A DNA stretch of 64,000 nt from Dictyobacter kobayashii (GCF_003967555.1 NZ_BIFS01000001.1:4836001-4900000); one strand, 5' to 3'. Positions 9,066-19,416 are shown, counted from the stretch's first letter. Translations and numbers: made by a program. The notes: generated by a model not told the origin, from the letters alone.

Positions 9066-10377
9066 ATGCAGCTCCATATAGGTCAGAAAGTCGGTAATTA
9101 TCGCATCGTCGGCGAGATTGCGCAGGGAGCTTATGCCTATGTCTATAAAGCGACCCATAGTTTCTTGTCTCAACGCATGGTAGCCCTCAAGATATTGCAC
9201 ACAACTTTTGTTGATCCGGGGCTGAGCATGATATCCTCTCTCAAGAGGCCCATATCCTTGAGCAATTGCGCCATCCCCATATTTTAGCGCTGATAGATTT
9301 TGGGACCCACGAGGGAGCCCCCTATATCGTCAAAGAGTATGCCCCTGGCGGCTCCCTGCGCGATCGTTTGCGCCAACTTCATGGCCATCCTCTCCCTTTA
9401 AAGCAGACACTATCACTGGTGCGCCAGATCGGTGATGGCCTGCAATTTGCCCATGAGCATAATGTTGTGCACTGTGACCTGAAGCCGGAAAATATTTTAT
9501 TTAATGCCGATGACGAAGCCCTGATTGCGGATTTTGATATTGCGCGCGTGCTTAAATCGGTGAAGACGCAGGGGATAAATATTGGTGGCACGCCATCCTA
9601 TATGGCCCCCGAGCAATTCCAGGGCAAGGTGCGCTGTGAGAGCGATCAATATGCCCTGGCCTGCATGACCTACGAAATGGTGACCGGCAAACGTCCCTTT
9701 GAAGGGGAAGATCTTGCTACCTTGCAGCAGAAGCACCTCCATGAAGCGCCGGTGCCGCCCTCGCAGTTATGCAAGGGCCTGCCCCAGCATATCGAGCAAG
9801 CCATCCTGCGTGGCATGGAGAAAAAATATACGGCCCGTTTTAAGGATGTGGCCACCTTCGTGCATGCCATTGACTCGCAACAGCATTCCGAAGCCTCTTT
9901 TCCTGATTGGCCCGCGCCGGCGACTGCCCCGCAGCATGGGAAACGCCTGATCCTGCATGCCCCGGAACCGCTAAAAAAGCGGCCCAGGACGACAGCATCT
10001 TCTACGAGGCCACCGTCGCCATGAACGGCGAGTCCACCGTGACCGCTTCTGATCGGCCCGCAACGCCGCGCAAGCGTCGCACCACTACCAAAGCGGCTAC
10101 CACCACCAAAAAAGCTCCTGCGCGGGCTAAGAGCGATCCACCCGCCAGTCATCCCACCAAAAAGGCCCCTGCCCGGACCAGTAGCGAGAAGCCAGTTAGT
10201 AGCGCCGTCAAAAAAGCCCCTACCAGAAAGAGGAGCGAGGAAATAGCCAAAGCCCCAGCCCCACGAGCCAGCAAAGAGACCACCACAGCGAAGAAGAAAT
10301 CGACCGCATCTTCTGAGAAAGAAGCGAAGCCAACTCCCAGGCCGCGCAAAAAACCAACAACCGCCTCCCCAAAATAA
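9066..10377 (+). CDS. Ser/Thr protein kinase with Lys/Ala/Pro-rich tail, frameshifted twice
   Basis: An N-terminal eukaryotic-type kinase domain (about residues 10-270) carries the glycine loop (GEIAQGAYAYVYKA), the VALK lysine and the APE motif (YMAPEQF). Two key motifs are unusual: HRD reads HCD (VVHCDLKPENIL) and DFG reads DFD (IADFDIAR). The tail of about 110 residues has TTKKAPARAK, PTKKAPARTS and VKKAPTRKR blocks, like histone H1 or a nucleic-acid-binding tail, with no membrane segment. Breaks at GGGG 9218-9221 and CCCC 9960-9963 each need one extra base; the repaired protein has 437 residues. The start ATG follows AGAGGTG. It converges on the second kinase. Confidence 0.8.
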
Positions 10378-10380
10378 ACG

Positions 10381-10566
10381 AAAAAGCAACAATAAAAAAG
10401 AAATGTACGTGCGGGGCTTGTCCCCGCTTCCTCCCTCCCCACCCGAAAAAGCAACAAGAATAACGAATTATGCGGTCCGGGAAGCGCCCTCGCTGTTGTT
10501 TTTGCGAGCAGGAAGGTTAAAAAGCGGGGACAAGCCCCGCACGTACATTTCGCTATTATTGCCGCT
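10381..10566. repeat. Family B inverted-repeat element between convergent kinase genes
   Basis: The arms are AAATGTACGTGCGGGGCTTG (from 10401) and the inverted AAGCCCCGCACGTACATTTC (from 10532), each able to form the GCGGGG/CCCCGC hairpin, with GCAACAATAA-type ends outside them. The element spans the whole gap between the two kinase stop codons and may serve both as a terminator. Confidence 0.7.
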
Positions 10567-10575
10567 TTTGAGCGA

Positions 10576-12719
10576 TTAAGCGGGATCGATCAGGCGACCC
10601 ATGATGCTGTAGACAACCAGGATGATCAGGCTGATGGCGATGTTGATCAGCACGATCAGGCCAAGCTCTGGGAAGAGTCGTAGCTCTTTGGCGTTGTATA
10701 GGATGAAGCCAACGATGGCTGCCAGGGCGATCACTGCCAGCAGGCTGGCGCGGATCGATGAGCCAATGCTGGGGAACTTCCTGCGTCGCAGCATCGTGAG
10801 TCCGGTGATCAGGCCCGCGACCCCATAAAAGGCCAGCGGGAACCACCAGGCGTGATATTGCGGGCCGAAGTTCGCATTGTGAAATAAGGTTGTGGTTAGC
10901 GAATCATTGCCCCGGTACATGAAGTCGGCAACCATCGCTCCTCCCGCTCCAACCAGTATGCCAACGATGGGACCAAAGGCGGCTCCAAAGAATAGCGGCA
11001 AAACCAGCAGTACCGGAATATTCCGGTTATAAATCTCGGGCATGAAGCTGTGCAGGACACAGAAGAGGATGATACCGACGATGGTGGCCAGGATCGGCCA
11101 TTTCCAGGCATTCAGTGGTCCCAGCCAATCTTCCATTGACTCTCTGGGCATCTCTTGGTGTGTGCGTGGCGTGGAGCGCGCGGCGGGCTCATCATAATCA
11201 CGGTCAGTTCTATTATTATAGGAAGGCTGCCGGGACATGCTTTGCTGCTGCTCGAACTGGTTCTGCCGATTTTGTGGTTGCGGATATCCCTGCTGCCCCT
11301 GATAGGGTGCTTCCGGCCGCCCATTATTATAACCAGGATATGACTGTGGCGGACGTTGCATGTTGGGATATTGCTGCTGCGGTGGTCGCGGATACTGCTG
11401 CTGTTGTTGCTGCTGGGCATACTGCTGTGGATTAGCAGGAAATGGCGGGCGTGGCCCATTATTTGGTCCACTCTGGGGCGCCTGACCAGGTAGAATCATC
11501 TTGGCCGGACCAGACTGGCCGCCGCCTGCTCCAGGTCCCTGTTGCTGCTGCTGGGGGTATGCGCTATTGGGATTATTGCCCCTCTGCATGTTGTTGGTCT
11601 GGGCCATCGTGGTCGACGAGTGCATCGTTGGCGCCTGGCCTTGATTTGCTGCCTGGCCGGTAGTATTCTCACGGCCGGTGGGCGCCGGCTGGCTGTTTTG
11701 TTGCGTCCCCATCTGTCGCGTCCCATATGTATTATTGGATGGGCTGCTGGTTAAAGGGTTAAAGGGCTGCGATTGCTGGACCGTATGGGGGGCAGGCGGA
11801 AACGCAGTATTGTTGGGTGTCTGGGGTGGTATATTCGAGCCCGTCGGCATGGCGACTGTGCTGTAGGTATTTGATGTTCCCGTGTTAGCCATCAATTCGG
11901 TCTGGTTGGACTGTCCTGCCTGCGCCAGAGCACCGGCAAAGGACTTGACGTTTTCAAAGCGCTTTTTGGGATCTTTATCCAGGGCCTGCATGACCACGCG
12001 CTCGACTTCCGGTGAAACCTGCGCGAGCTTTTCGCGGATGGGTGGCGGCGCAGCAAACATATGCTGGGTGCACATTTCCGTGAACGAGCCATGGAATGGA
12101 CGGTCGCCGGTCAACCACTCGTAGACCACAATGGCCAGGGAATACTGATCACTGGCTGGTCGCGGCTTGCCTTGAATCTGCTCCGGCGACATATATGCGA
12201 CCGTGCCGATCACATCCTGTGTACCCTGGTAGCGTGAGCTCTGTGCCACCAGCGCAATGCCGAAGTCGCTCAACAGGATCTCACCGCGTCTCCCCACCAA
12301 CATATTTTCAGGTTTAATATCGCGATGGATAATATGCTCATCATGGGCATATTGCAGTGCATCTGCCACCTGCGTGACATAGGGAAGGATCGTCGCGAGG
12401 GAAGTGCCGTGCCACGTGGATGGCGCTGGCGTAGGGTCCCGTTGGGGGCATAATCCATGACCAGGTAAGGCGTCTCGCCATCGATACCAAAATCCATTAC
12501 ACGCACGATATTGGGATGTGCTAAACGTGCAATGGTCTGTGCCTCTTTCAAGAAACTATCTGTATCGTCAGAACCCGAGAGTCGCGTCTGTAGTATCTTA
12601 ATGGCAGCCTGTGACTTCAGGTAGAGGTGCTCACCGAGATAGACTTCGGCGAAGCCGCCCTGGCCCAGGAGTTGTACAATTGTATAGTTTCCTAGTCGCT
12701 GCCCAATGCGATCGGCCAT
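10576..12719 (-). CDS. Ser/Thr protein kinase with Gln/Pro-rich linker and polytopic membrane domain, frameshifted
   Basis: The kinase domain (about residues 10-265) has canonical motifs: GQGGFAEVYLGE, AAIKIL, IIHRDIKPENML, LSDFGIAL and YMSPEQI. A low-complexity linker of about 250 residues rich in Gln, Pro, Asn and Gly follows. The C-terminal 190 residues form five or six membrane helices. They contain GAAFGPIVGILVGAGGAMVADF-type spacing, reminiscent of ECF transporter S components (inference). The frame breaks at the GGG of 12399-12401, just before the HRD loop; one extra base gives 714 residues. The ribosome site AAGGAGCAAGG precedes the start. The protein is likely a membrane sensor kinase. 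Confidence 0.83.
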
Positions 12720-12851
12720 CCTTGCTCCTTCTTATATGTATGCGCTGTCTGCCCGCATGCTTCATTTGTTGGCTCAATTGTAAAGAAATGGAGCAAGTAC
12801 GTCAAGTTTTTATCTCATATATGCTTTATGATTCTCCTATTTAGAATTTTG

Positions 12852-15291
12852 CTAGCTGGCTTTGACTTCGCCGTTGGCCAGTTGGTTTTGGATCAGGTGG
12901 GCGTAGTAGCGATTTTTTCGTAGGAGTTCCTGGTGGGTGCCTTGTTCGATCAGGGCGCCGTCGTCGAGGACCAGGATACAGTCGGCGTTGCGGATGGTGC
13001 TCAGGCGATGGGCGATGATGATCTGGGTGCAGGGTAGACCATTCAGGTTTTGTTCGACGTGTTGCTCTGTGACTACGTCGAGTGCGCTGGTGGCTTCATC
13101 CAGCAGCAGGATCGCTGGGATGCTGGCGAGGGCTCGGGCGATGGCCAGCCGTTGGCGTTGTCCACCCGATAGGGCGCTACCACCCTCGGATACAAAGGTC
13201 TCATAGCCCATTGGCATTTTCAGGATATCTTCGTGCAGGTCGGCCAGTTGCGCGGCCTGGATAATTGCTTCGATGCTGATGTTGGGCGCGTTGAAGGCGA
13301 TATTCTGGTGGATGGTGCCGCTGAACACGCTGGCATCTTGCATTACTACTCCGAATTGTGCCCGCACCGCCTGATAATTCAGGAAGCGTAGCGGCAGGCC
13401 ATCGTAGCTGATCTCACCGGCGGTCGGGATGATGAGTCCCAGTAAGAGCTTGCCGAGGGTGCTTTTGCCCGAGCCAGTACGACCTACGATCGCGATTTTT
13501 TGGCCGGGCTGGATTTGTAGTGAAATGTCTTTGAGTATTTGTGGCGAGTTGGCGTCATACTGAAAATTCACATGCTCCATATTTACACGACCTGTTAAAC
13601 GGGGGGCTGCTGTACCGTCTGGACGTTTTGTTCGGGTTGGGCGTCGAGCACATCGGCGATACGTTCGAGATGGGAATGGACGATCTGGATCTGCTGTGCG
13701 CTGCGCACCAACGATGAGAGCGGCGACAGCACGTATGCCCCAGGGTGCTCAGTCCGACCATCGCGCCAACCAGTAGTTGATGGCTCATTACCTGCTGAGC
13801 TCCCAGCCATAGCAGTGTCAGTGGGGCCAGAGCTTGCAAGCTGACCAGGCAGGTAGAGATGGTCGAGGTGAAGTAGTTGCGGCGGATCGAGATGTTGAGC
13901 TGATCGACAAAGAGGTTGGACCACTGCTCATAGGCTCGATGTTCCGCGCCCGCCGCCTTTAAGGTGCCGATGCCATTGAGCATCTCGCCCACATAGCCCT
14001 GCAATTTGCCCGCGCTCTCCAGGTCCTGTCTGGAGAGTGTACGCATCTTATGGTTGGTACATAGTAATAGGATGACCTGTAGGAGACCGATGCCCAGTAC
14101 GCAGAAGCCAAAGGTGGGAGAGAACCAGAATAAGATGGCCAGCGAGATGATGATGGTACAGCTATCTAGAAAAGTTGAGATCAATTGGTTACTGATGATA
14201 TCGCGAATGGAGGCGTTGCTATTGACGCGGGCCATGATATCGCCACTGGTCCGCTTTTGGAAGAAGCTATGTGGGAGCGATAGCATATGCTCAAAAAAGC
14301 TGGGGAGCATGGTGAGATCGATGCGGGTCTGCAGGTAGGTCAACAGGATATTGCGTAGGAGTGAGGTCACGAACTCGGCTAGCAGCACGATGAGCGCGGC
14401 CGCTCCCAGGACCGGCAGTAGTCCCATTTGTTCCTGGGGAATCACTGAGTCGATGACGAAGCTGGTCGCTAATGGCAGGGCCAGGCCAAAGCATTGTAGA
14501 AGGATGGTGGCCGCACAAATTTGCAGCAGGATAATGGGGGCGCGCTTCACATATTGTTTGGTATAGCCTAGCAGGCTAACCTGAGATGCCGTTGTGTGGC
14601 GCACGAATTGTACACCAGGCTCCAGCATAATAACTACACCCGTAAAGCTATCCTCAAATTCTGCGGCGGAGATGCGTTTGCGGCCAGAGGCGGGATCGAC
14701 GATATCAACCTTTCGCGGGGTCCAGCGTTCCACGATCACAAAATGGTTAAATTGCCAGTGGACGATGGCTGGCAGGGCGACAGACCGAAAATCGTTGTCC
14801 TGTAGCGAGATGGGCCTGACCCGCAAACCATATTTGCGCGCCGTCTTTACGACATCCAGGGCTGAGAGGCCATCGCGACCCACACCGGCCTGATTACTGA
14901 TCTCAGAGATGCTGGTCTGGCGTCCATGGTAGCGTAAGATCATGGCCAGACAGGCGGCGCCGCACTCGACGACGTTCATTTGTAATAGTACTGGGACCCG
15001 GCGCCGAAACAATGCACTACGCATTTCAATGAGGGCCAGCCAGACTACCTGTAACATTCTAAGCAGGGCGGCCGGTTTTTGCAGGACTGGTTTCTCTGTA
15101 TGAGCCTTCGCGGCCAGCGGGGCTAATTCACGGCTATATTTCTGCATGGCCTTTTCACGCTGTTCCACGGTAGCGTTCACCAGCGCTGACGCCTGGTGAC
15201 TGATACGACCGAGCTCCGCCAGCTGTGCTAATTTCCGCCGTTCCTCTATTGCCGTTGGTGAGATGGTGGTTTGCTCTTGTAGCTTATTCAT
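12852..15291 (-). CDS. Peptidase-containing ABC transporter (C39 peptidase, permease, ATPase), frameshifted twice
   Basis: The repaired protein (about 813 residues) cleaves a double-glycine leader and exports the peptide. After an N-terminal extension of about 100 residues comes a C39 peptidase with its Cys (LLQMNVVECGAACLAMILRY), His (HWQFNHFVIVE) and Asp (VDIVDPASG). Five or six membrane helices follow. The ATPase has Walker A GRTGSGKST, the signature LSGGQRQRLAIARAL and Walker B ILLLDEATSALD. Breaks at 13738-13741 and 13601-13606 each need one more base. ATG 15291 has GGAGG 8 bases upstream, overlapping the end of the HlyD-like gene, and is preferred to GTG 15300. Last gene of the precursor-HlyD-transporter operon. 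Confidence 0.88.
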
Positions 15292-15296
15292 TGTTA

Positions 15297-15854
15297 TCAC
15301 CTCCAGGTGGGGTCCTGTAAATTAAATTGAGAGGATCGGTTGAGGGCGGTTTGAAGCTGTGCCAGTACTTCGCTGCCCTTCGTCGGCGCGGTAACGGTGG
15401 TCAATGTGACCTGCACGACCCTGACTGGCGTTGTGAGCGTAGTCGCACTATCAGCCTTTAAGGCAAACTGTCTTTGAATATCCTCTGGTTGACTGATATT
15501 GGGGGCAATGGCAACAATCTTTGCTTGCTTCTGAGCATCGCCGCTATGCAATGTGAGCGCTATAGTCTCCCCAATGTGCATCGCCTGCTTCATCTGTTGC
15601 GGCACAAAGAGTGCGACTGTGGTCTGACCATGACCGCTGCTAGCCGCTGGAAGAATAACGCCAGGGATAGTTGTATAGGAGGGGAGTGGTATGGTAAAGA
15701 TCAATAATCCAAGCAGGCTAATCTGAAGTAGAAAGAGCCAGAGCCAGGTCAGTAATAATGGAGAGGTAAAGCGTGGCAAGATGTCTTTTTCTTTTTTCTG
15801 GATGTAGTGCTGCATTGCCCGTTGCCGAAAGATCGGGCGCCGTTGAGGAGACAT
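15297..15854 (-). CDS. HlyD-like secretion protein, short form without coiled-coil hairpin
   Basis: The 185-residue protein has the N-terminal motif of bacteriocin-export HlyD proteins (IFRQRAMQHYIQKKEKDILP), one membrane helix (about 32-57), then a beta-barrel segment (VALFVPQQMKQAMHIGETIAL). Ordinary HlyD adaptors have about 400 residues with a long helical hairpin and lipoyl domain in between, and these are absent. The frame is open and the ribosome site (GGAAAGGAG) is good, so it looks like a genuine short form. It ends 5 bases before the transporter start and probably pairs with it. Confidence 0.72.
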   Translation of the reverse strand: MSPQRRPIFRQRAMQHYIQKKEKDILPRFTSPLLLTWLWLFLLQISLLGLLIFTIPLPSYTTIPGVILPAASSGHGQTTVALFVPQQMKQAMHIGETIALTLHSGDAQKQAKIVAIAPNISQPEDIQRQFALKADSATTLTTPVRVVQVTLTTVTAPTKGSEVLAQLQTALNRSSQFNLQDPTWR

Positions 15855-16064
15855 AGCGAAACTCCTTTCCTTATATTATTCTTCTTGTATATATGTAGAG
15901 TAGAGATTTTCTTCTTTTAAAATAATGAGAGGTGTATGGAGACTTCCCTGCAAAGAAATCGCCATACACCTGCTAGTTCTACGCTATAGAGAAAACATTA
16001 AGGCTAACTATTATCCTCAAAGGCGCTCATTAACCGTGCTAGCCTGGCAACGGGTTCTTATAGT

Positions 16065-16322
16065 TTACCAGCAGCCACCACCACAGCTACCACAGCTACC
16101 ACAGCCACCACAGCCATAGCCACAATCATCATAGTAATATCCATAGCCATAGCGATAATAGCGGTGATGGTGGTGGTGGTAATGATGTCCTCCCCAGCCA
16201 CCATTGATATTCTGTAGCTCTGTTTCATTGAGTTCCAATTTATTTTGTTCCAATGCTACGGGTTGAAGGGTATCCTGTTCGTTGCGTGCGCTTAAGGTAG
16301 CGAAAATGTTGGCTAAATTCAT
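16065..16322 (-). CDS. Double-glycine leader peptide with His/Tyr/Gly/Cys-rich core
   Basis: The 85-residue product has a leader of about 42 residues that ends in a typical double-glycine site (LELNETELQNINGG). The remaining 43 residues are WGG, a His run (HHYHHHHH), a Tyr-rich stretch (RYYRYGYGYYYDD) and a Cys/Gly tail with six cysteines at C-x3-C-x2-C-x2-C-x2-C-x3-C spacing. The leader fits the C39 peptidase encoded two genes downstream, so this is very probably the exported substrate. No cyclodehydratase, lanthipeptide synthase or radical SAM gene is nearby. It could be a bacteriocin, a disulfide-rich peptide or a metal-binding peptide. The ribosome site is AAAGGAAC. Confidence 0.8.
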   Translation of the reverse strand: MNLANIFATLSARNEQDTLQPVALEQNKLELNETELQNINGGWGGHHYHHHHHRYYRYGYGYYYDDCGYGCGGCGSCGSCGGGCW

Positions 16323-16441
16323 AATATTGTTCCTTTCTTTTCTCTTCTCGTCTTCTGGTTGTTACGCATCCGACACTTCCTCATGGAGAAGTATCTTATG
16401 TAGGTAGTTTAGCCGCAAGCAAGCTAGCTGACAATCTTGCA

Positions 16442-16462
16442 CTTCACAATTTCACTGTGAAG
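16442..16462. promoter_or_regulatory. Inverted repeat upstream of the precursor peptide gene
   Basis: CTTCACA and TGTGAAG face each other with a 7 base gap, about 120 bases upstream of the peptide start. The shape suits a regulator site, but no regulator is encoded next to it. The rest of 16323-16723 is AT-rich apart from the hairpin at 16527. Confidence 0.35.
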
Positions 16463-16526
16463 CTATCCACTATTTATAAAATGAAGAGCTTGTTTTTGTG
16501 TTATTCACTGCTAAAAACGTGCTATA

Positions 16527-16586
16527 TTTGTGATGTGTGTGGTGAAAAGGCGGTCACGACCGCCTTTTCACCACACACATCACAAA
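16527..16586. repeat. 60 bp near-perfect palindrome
   Basis: A 29 bp perfect stem (starting TTTGTGATGTGTGTGGTGAA) with only two bases at the centre lies between the divergent peptide and phospholipase genes. The GTGTGTGGTG part resembles family A hairpins. It may be a cruciform-prone remnant of a mobile element or a transcription barrier. Confidence 0.75.
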
Positions 16587-16723
16587 CAACAAGCAAGCGC
16601 CGAAGGCGCGAGGCTTGAGTTTAAGGATGTTCATTAGCAATGAAATGGAAAATCATTCTTTAGAAGGGTGACAAATTCAGCAAATAGACCGATACTTCTT
16701 ATTAAAAGGGGGTGTGTGGCTTT

Positions 16724-17998
16724 ATGGCTAGGATTAGGAGCGAAGGGACTATGTGGCGAGCTCTTCCGCATATACGGGTGCAGCGCTTAGTTGGATGGTT
16801 GCTGGCACTGGCATTTATTCCACCCCTGCTGGTGAGTGCCATTCTGGTGCTGGTGGATATTATCCGCAAGCATAAGCATTCTCAGGGACATTTCTTGAGT
16901 TTACGTAATGAGCCCCCTGTCTCTGTTGGGCAGACTGAGGTGCAATTCTATACCTATGGCAACGATCTCTATCGGGCTATGCTGGAGGCGATACAGCATG
17001 CGCAGCAACGCATTTTATTTGAGACCTTTATCTGGAAAGATGATGAGATCGGTACACATTTTAAAAATGCCCTGACCGAGGCTTCCCAACGTGGCGTCGA
17101 GGTCTATATCATCTACGATAAATTCGCCAACCTTGTCGTGCCAGCCGCCTTCTTTGCCTTCGATCCCCGCATCCATGTCCTCAGCTATCCTTTATTCTCC
17201 TTTCCATTCAAGCTATTTTCGATCAGGTCCTATGCCCGTGACCATCGCAAGGTGATGATCGTGGATAGCCAGATAGGCTTTATTGGCGGCTATAACATTG
17301 GAGATGCCTATGCGCGGCATTGGCGTGATACCCATGCGCGCGTCGTTGGGCCAGGGGCCCTGGAAATCGAAAATACTTTTATCGATTTCTGGAATGAGCA
17401 TAGAAAGAAGGATGAGGCCGAACTGCCCGATGTAAGGAATCGTGGGTGGGATACCACCCTGACTGTGCAGCGCAATGATCCTACACTTTTTATGTTTCCG
17501 ATACGCAATATGTATCTGGAGAGCATCGATCGCTCACAGCAAAGTTTTTATCTTACCAACGCTTACTTTATTCCGGATCGCGGCATTCTGTATGCTCTGA
17601 CCAAGGCAGCCCAGCGTGGGGTTGACGTGCGGGTGCTTGTTCCCGCGCTCTCAAATCATATCGTTGCCGACTGGCTCTCGCACGGTTTCTATACCCAGTG
17701 TCTCAAAAATGGTATTCGCTTACTCTTGTACTCAGATGCTATGATACATGCAAAGACAGCCACTGCAGATGGTAAATGGTCTACCGTGGGAACCGCTAAT
17801 CTGGATCGCCTGAGCATGTTCGGCAACTTTGAAGTTAATATGGAGTTCTATGATACAGATGTGGCCGAGGAGATGGAGAAGATCTTCGCTTATGATAGCT
17901 CTCGTGCCCATGAACTTACACTAAAACAATGGGAGAAGCGCCCATTCTACTGGAAACTTGGCGAGTATATGCTCTATACCTTCCGACCATTTTTCTAA
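16724..17998 (+). CDS. Cardiolipin synthase-like phospholipase D family protein
   Basis: The 424-residue protein has an N-terminal membrane helix (about 18-42) and two HKD motifs: DHRKVMIVD followed by GFIGGYNIGD, and IHAKTATADGKWSTVGTANLD. That pairing is the active site of cardiolipin synthases, which join phosphatidylglycerol units at the membrane; other phosphatidyl transferases share it. ATG 16724 is placed after AAAAGGGGG; GTG 16712 lies too close to that site. It is divergent from the peptide operon, with the long palindrome between. Before the nearby inversion it would have been followed on the same strand by the HD-domain gene. Confidence 0.87.
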   Translation: MARIRSEGTMWRALPHIRVQRLVGWLLALAFIPPLLVSAILVLVDIIRKHKHSQGHFLSLRNEPPVSVGQTEVQFYTYGNDLYRAMLEAIQHAQQRILFETFIWKDDEIGTHFKNALTEASQRGVEVYIIYDKFANLVVPAAFFAFDPRIHVLSYPLFSFPFKLFSIRSYARDHRKVMIVDSQIGFIGGYNIGDAYARHWRDTHARVVGPGALEIENTFIDFWNEHRKKDEAELPDVRNRGWDTTLTVQRNDPTLFMFPIRNMYLESIDRSQQSFYLTNAYFIPDRGILYALTKAAQRGVDVRVLVPALSNHIVADWLSHGFYTQCLKNGIRLLLYSDAMIHAKTATADGKWSTVGTANLDRLSMFGNFEVNMEFYDTDVAEEMEKIFAYDSSRAHELTLKQWEKRPFYWKLGEYMLYTFRPFF

Positions 17999-18057
17999 TC
18001 TGCCTGGCCGGCGCATACGATATGTCTATAGCTATAGTTCAGAAGGGAATGGATGCC

Positions 18058-18068
18058 GATGGATACCC
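18058..18068 (+). repeat. 11 bp target duplication half, partner at the other IS copy
   Basis: GATGGATACCC borders the left end of this IS copy. It is not repeated at the right end. The second half lies at 26807-26817 beside the other copy, read on the opposite strand. Confidence 0.85.
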
Positions 18069-19416
18069 CTCTTAGGTGTAGGTTTTTTGAAAGGGAACAA
18101 GAAAAAGGACACGGTTTTCTGTTACGATAAGACCACCGTCAAAAACAAAGGCGATCGAAAGGGAGAAAACCATGTCGTATCCAGAAACAGTATGGCATTG
18201 GATCAAAGAAGTAGCAAGACGCTTTCCTCATCTGAGTTGGCCCCAAGCCAAGGTGCTGGCCTGCTACAGCCTGGGGATTGTCATAGCAGGAACCTGCGGC
18301 TTGACCCAGGTGTCCGACAGCCTGGCAGAAGTGTTGGGGCAAACGCAACCAACCGTCTTTCAACGCCTGCGGGAATGGCGCAATGAAGCGGGTGCCAAAC
18401 GGGGTTCTCATCGGCAGCAGGTGGACGTTTCGGCCTGCTTCGCGCCCCTCTTGACCTGGATCCTATCCTGCTGGGATCCCAGCAGCCACCGTCTGGTGCT
18501 CGTTGTCGACGCTACCAACGTGAGTGACCGTTTCGTGATCCTTTCCATCTCCGTGGTGCTGCGTAGTTGTGCCATCCCGGTCGCCTGGCACATCGTGCCA
18601 GCTGGAGTGAAAGGAGAACACAAATCGCACTGGCTGCACCTACTGGAGAGCTTGCGCGGGTCCGTTCCTGCGCAATGGGAAGTCCTGGTGATGGCAGATC
18701 GAGGGCTCTACGCTCGCTGGCTGTATCAAAAAATCGTGGCGTGTGGGTGGCATCCCTTTTTGCGTATTCGCAGCGGCAGCAAGGCCCGTCCAGCCAGCAG
18801 TCATCGGGTGGGGGACTTCCGAGAGATCAAAACGCTCGTTCCCAGCGCGGGAACCCAATGGAGTGGGGACGTGATGTGCTTTTCGGATCGGCATGCTCGG
18901 CTGCGCTGTCGCTTGCTGGCGCGCTGGGATGAAGGCTATGAGGAGCCCTGGTTCGTGGTGACGGATCTGCCCGTCGAAGAGGCCCAAGCTTGCTGGTACG
19001 GGCTGCGCCCTTGGATCGAATGTGGGTTCAAAGATGGGAAACGAGGGGGGTGGAACTGGCAACGCTGTCGGTGTGAGATCCCTTCACGGGTGGAACGGCT
19101 CTGGTTGGCCATGGCGGTAGCGACTCTGCTCACCGTAGGGATGGGAGCCCAGCGTGAGGTGCAGGAGCAGGCGCCTTGCCTGGAACGCCTGCCTCCCACG
19201 CATATTGCTCGGCGCACGGCCAAGCCCGACCGAAAGCAGCATCAAAGGCGCAAGTTGAGTTGCTTCAATCGGGGGTGTCGCTTGGCAGCGCGTATCATTT
19301 GGCGCTTACAGGAACCGTTACGCTTCTTCTTGCCCGCTGAGCCCTGGCCTCAGGGGCCTGACTTGCCGCTCGCAGAGGGCTTTTTCAACTCCTGTTGAAA
19401 AACCTACACCTAAGAG
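18069..19416 (+). mobile_element. IS4-family insertion sequence, copy 1 (1348 bp)
   Basis: The element runs from CTCTTAGGTGTAGGTTTTT to its inverted end AAAAACCTACACCTAAGAG and holds one transposase gene. It appears identical to the copy at 26818-28165, which lies in the opposite orientation, so both are recent. Its flanks do not match each other; they match the flanks of the other copy. Confidence 0.93.
18172..19398 (+). CDS. IS4-family transposase, copy 1
   Basis: This is a 408-residue DDE transposase, intact. Catalytic residues are Asp113 (VVDATNVSDRF), Asp176 (MADRGLY) and Glu283. Around the Glu, Y276-x2-R279-x3-E283-x6-K290 is the exact YREK signature of the IS4 family. The N-terminal part looks like a DNA-binding domain (QTQPTVFQRLREWRNEAG). 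The start follows AAAGGGAGAAAACC. It is likely active or recently active because the two copies match. Confidence 0.93.
   Translation: MSYPETVWHWIKEVARRFPHLSWPQAKVLACYSLGIVIAGTCGLTQVSDSLAEVLGQTQPTVFQRLREWRNEAGAKRGSHRQQVDVSACFAPLLTWILSCWDPSSHRLVLVVDATNVSDRFVILSISVVLRSCAIPVAWHIVPAGVKGEHKSHWLHLLESLRGSVPAQWEVLVMADRGLYARWLYQKIVACGWHPFLRIRSGSKARPASSHRVGDFREIKTLVPSAGTQWSGDVMCFSDRHARLRCRLLARWDEGYEEPWFVVTDLPVEEAQACWYGLRPWIECGFKDGKRGGWNWQRCRCEIPSRVERLWLAMAVATLLTVGMGAQREVQEQAPCLERLPPTHIARRTAKPDRKQHQRRKLSCFNRGCRLAARIIWRLQEPLRFFLPAEPWPQGPDLPLAEGFFNSC

Noticed and set aside
9670..10392. 240-residue minus-strand frame rich in Gly, Phe and Arg
   Set aside because: It is antisense to the Lys/Ala-rich tail of the kinase gene; its composition is a by-product of that sequence.
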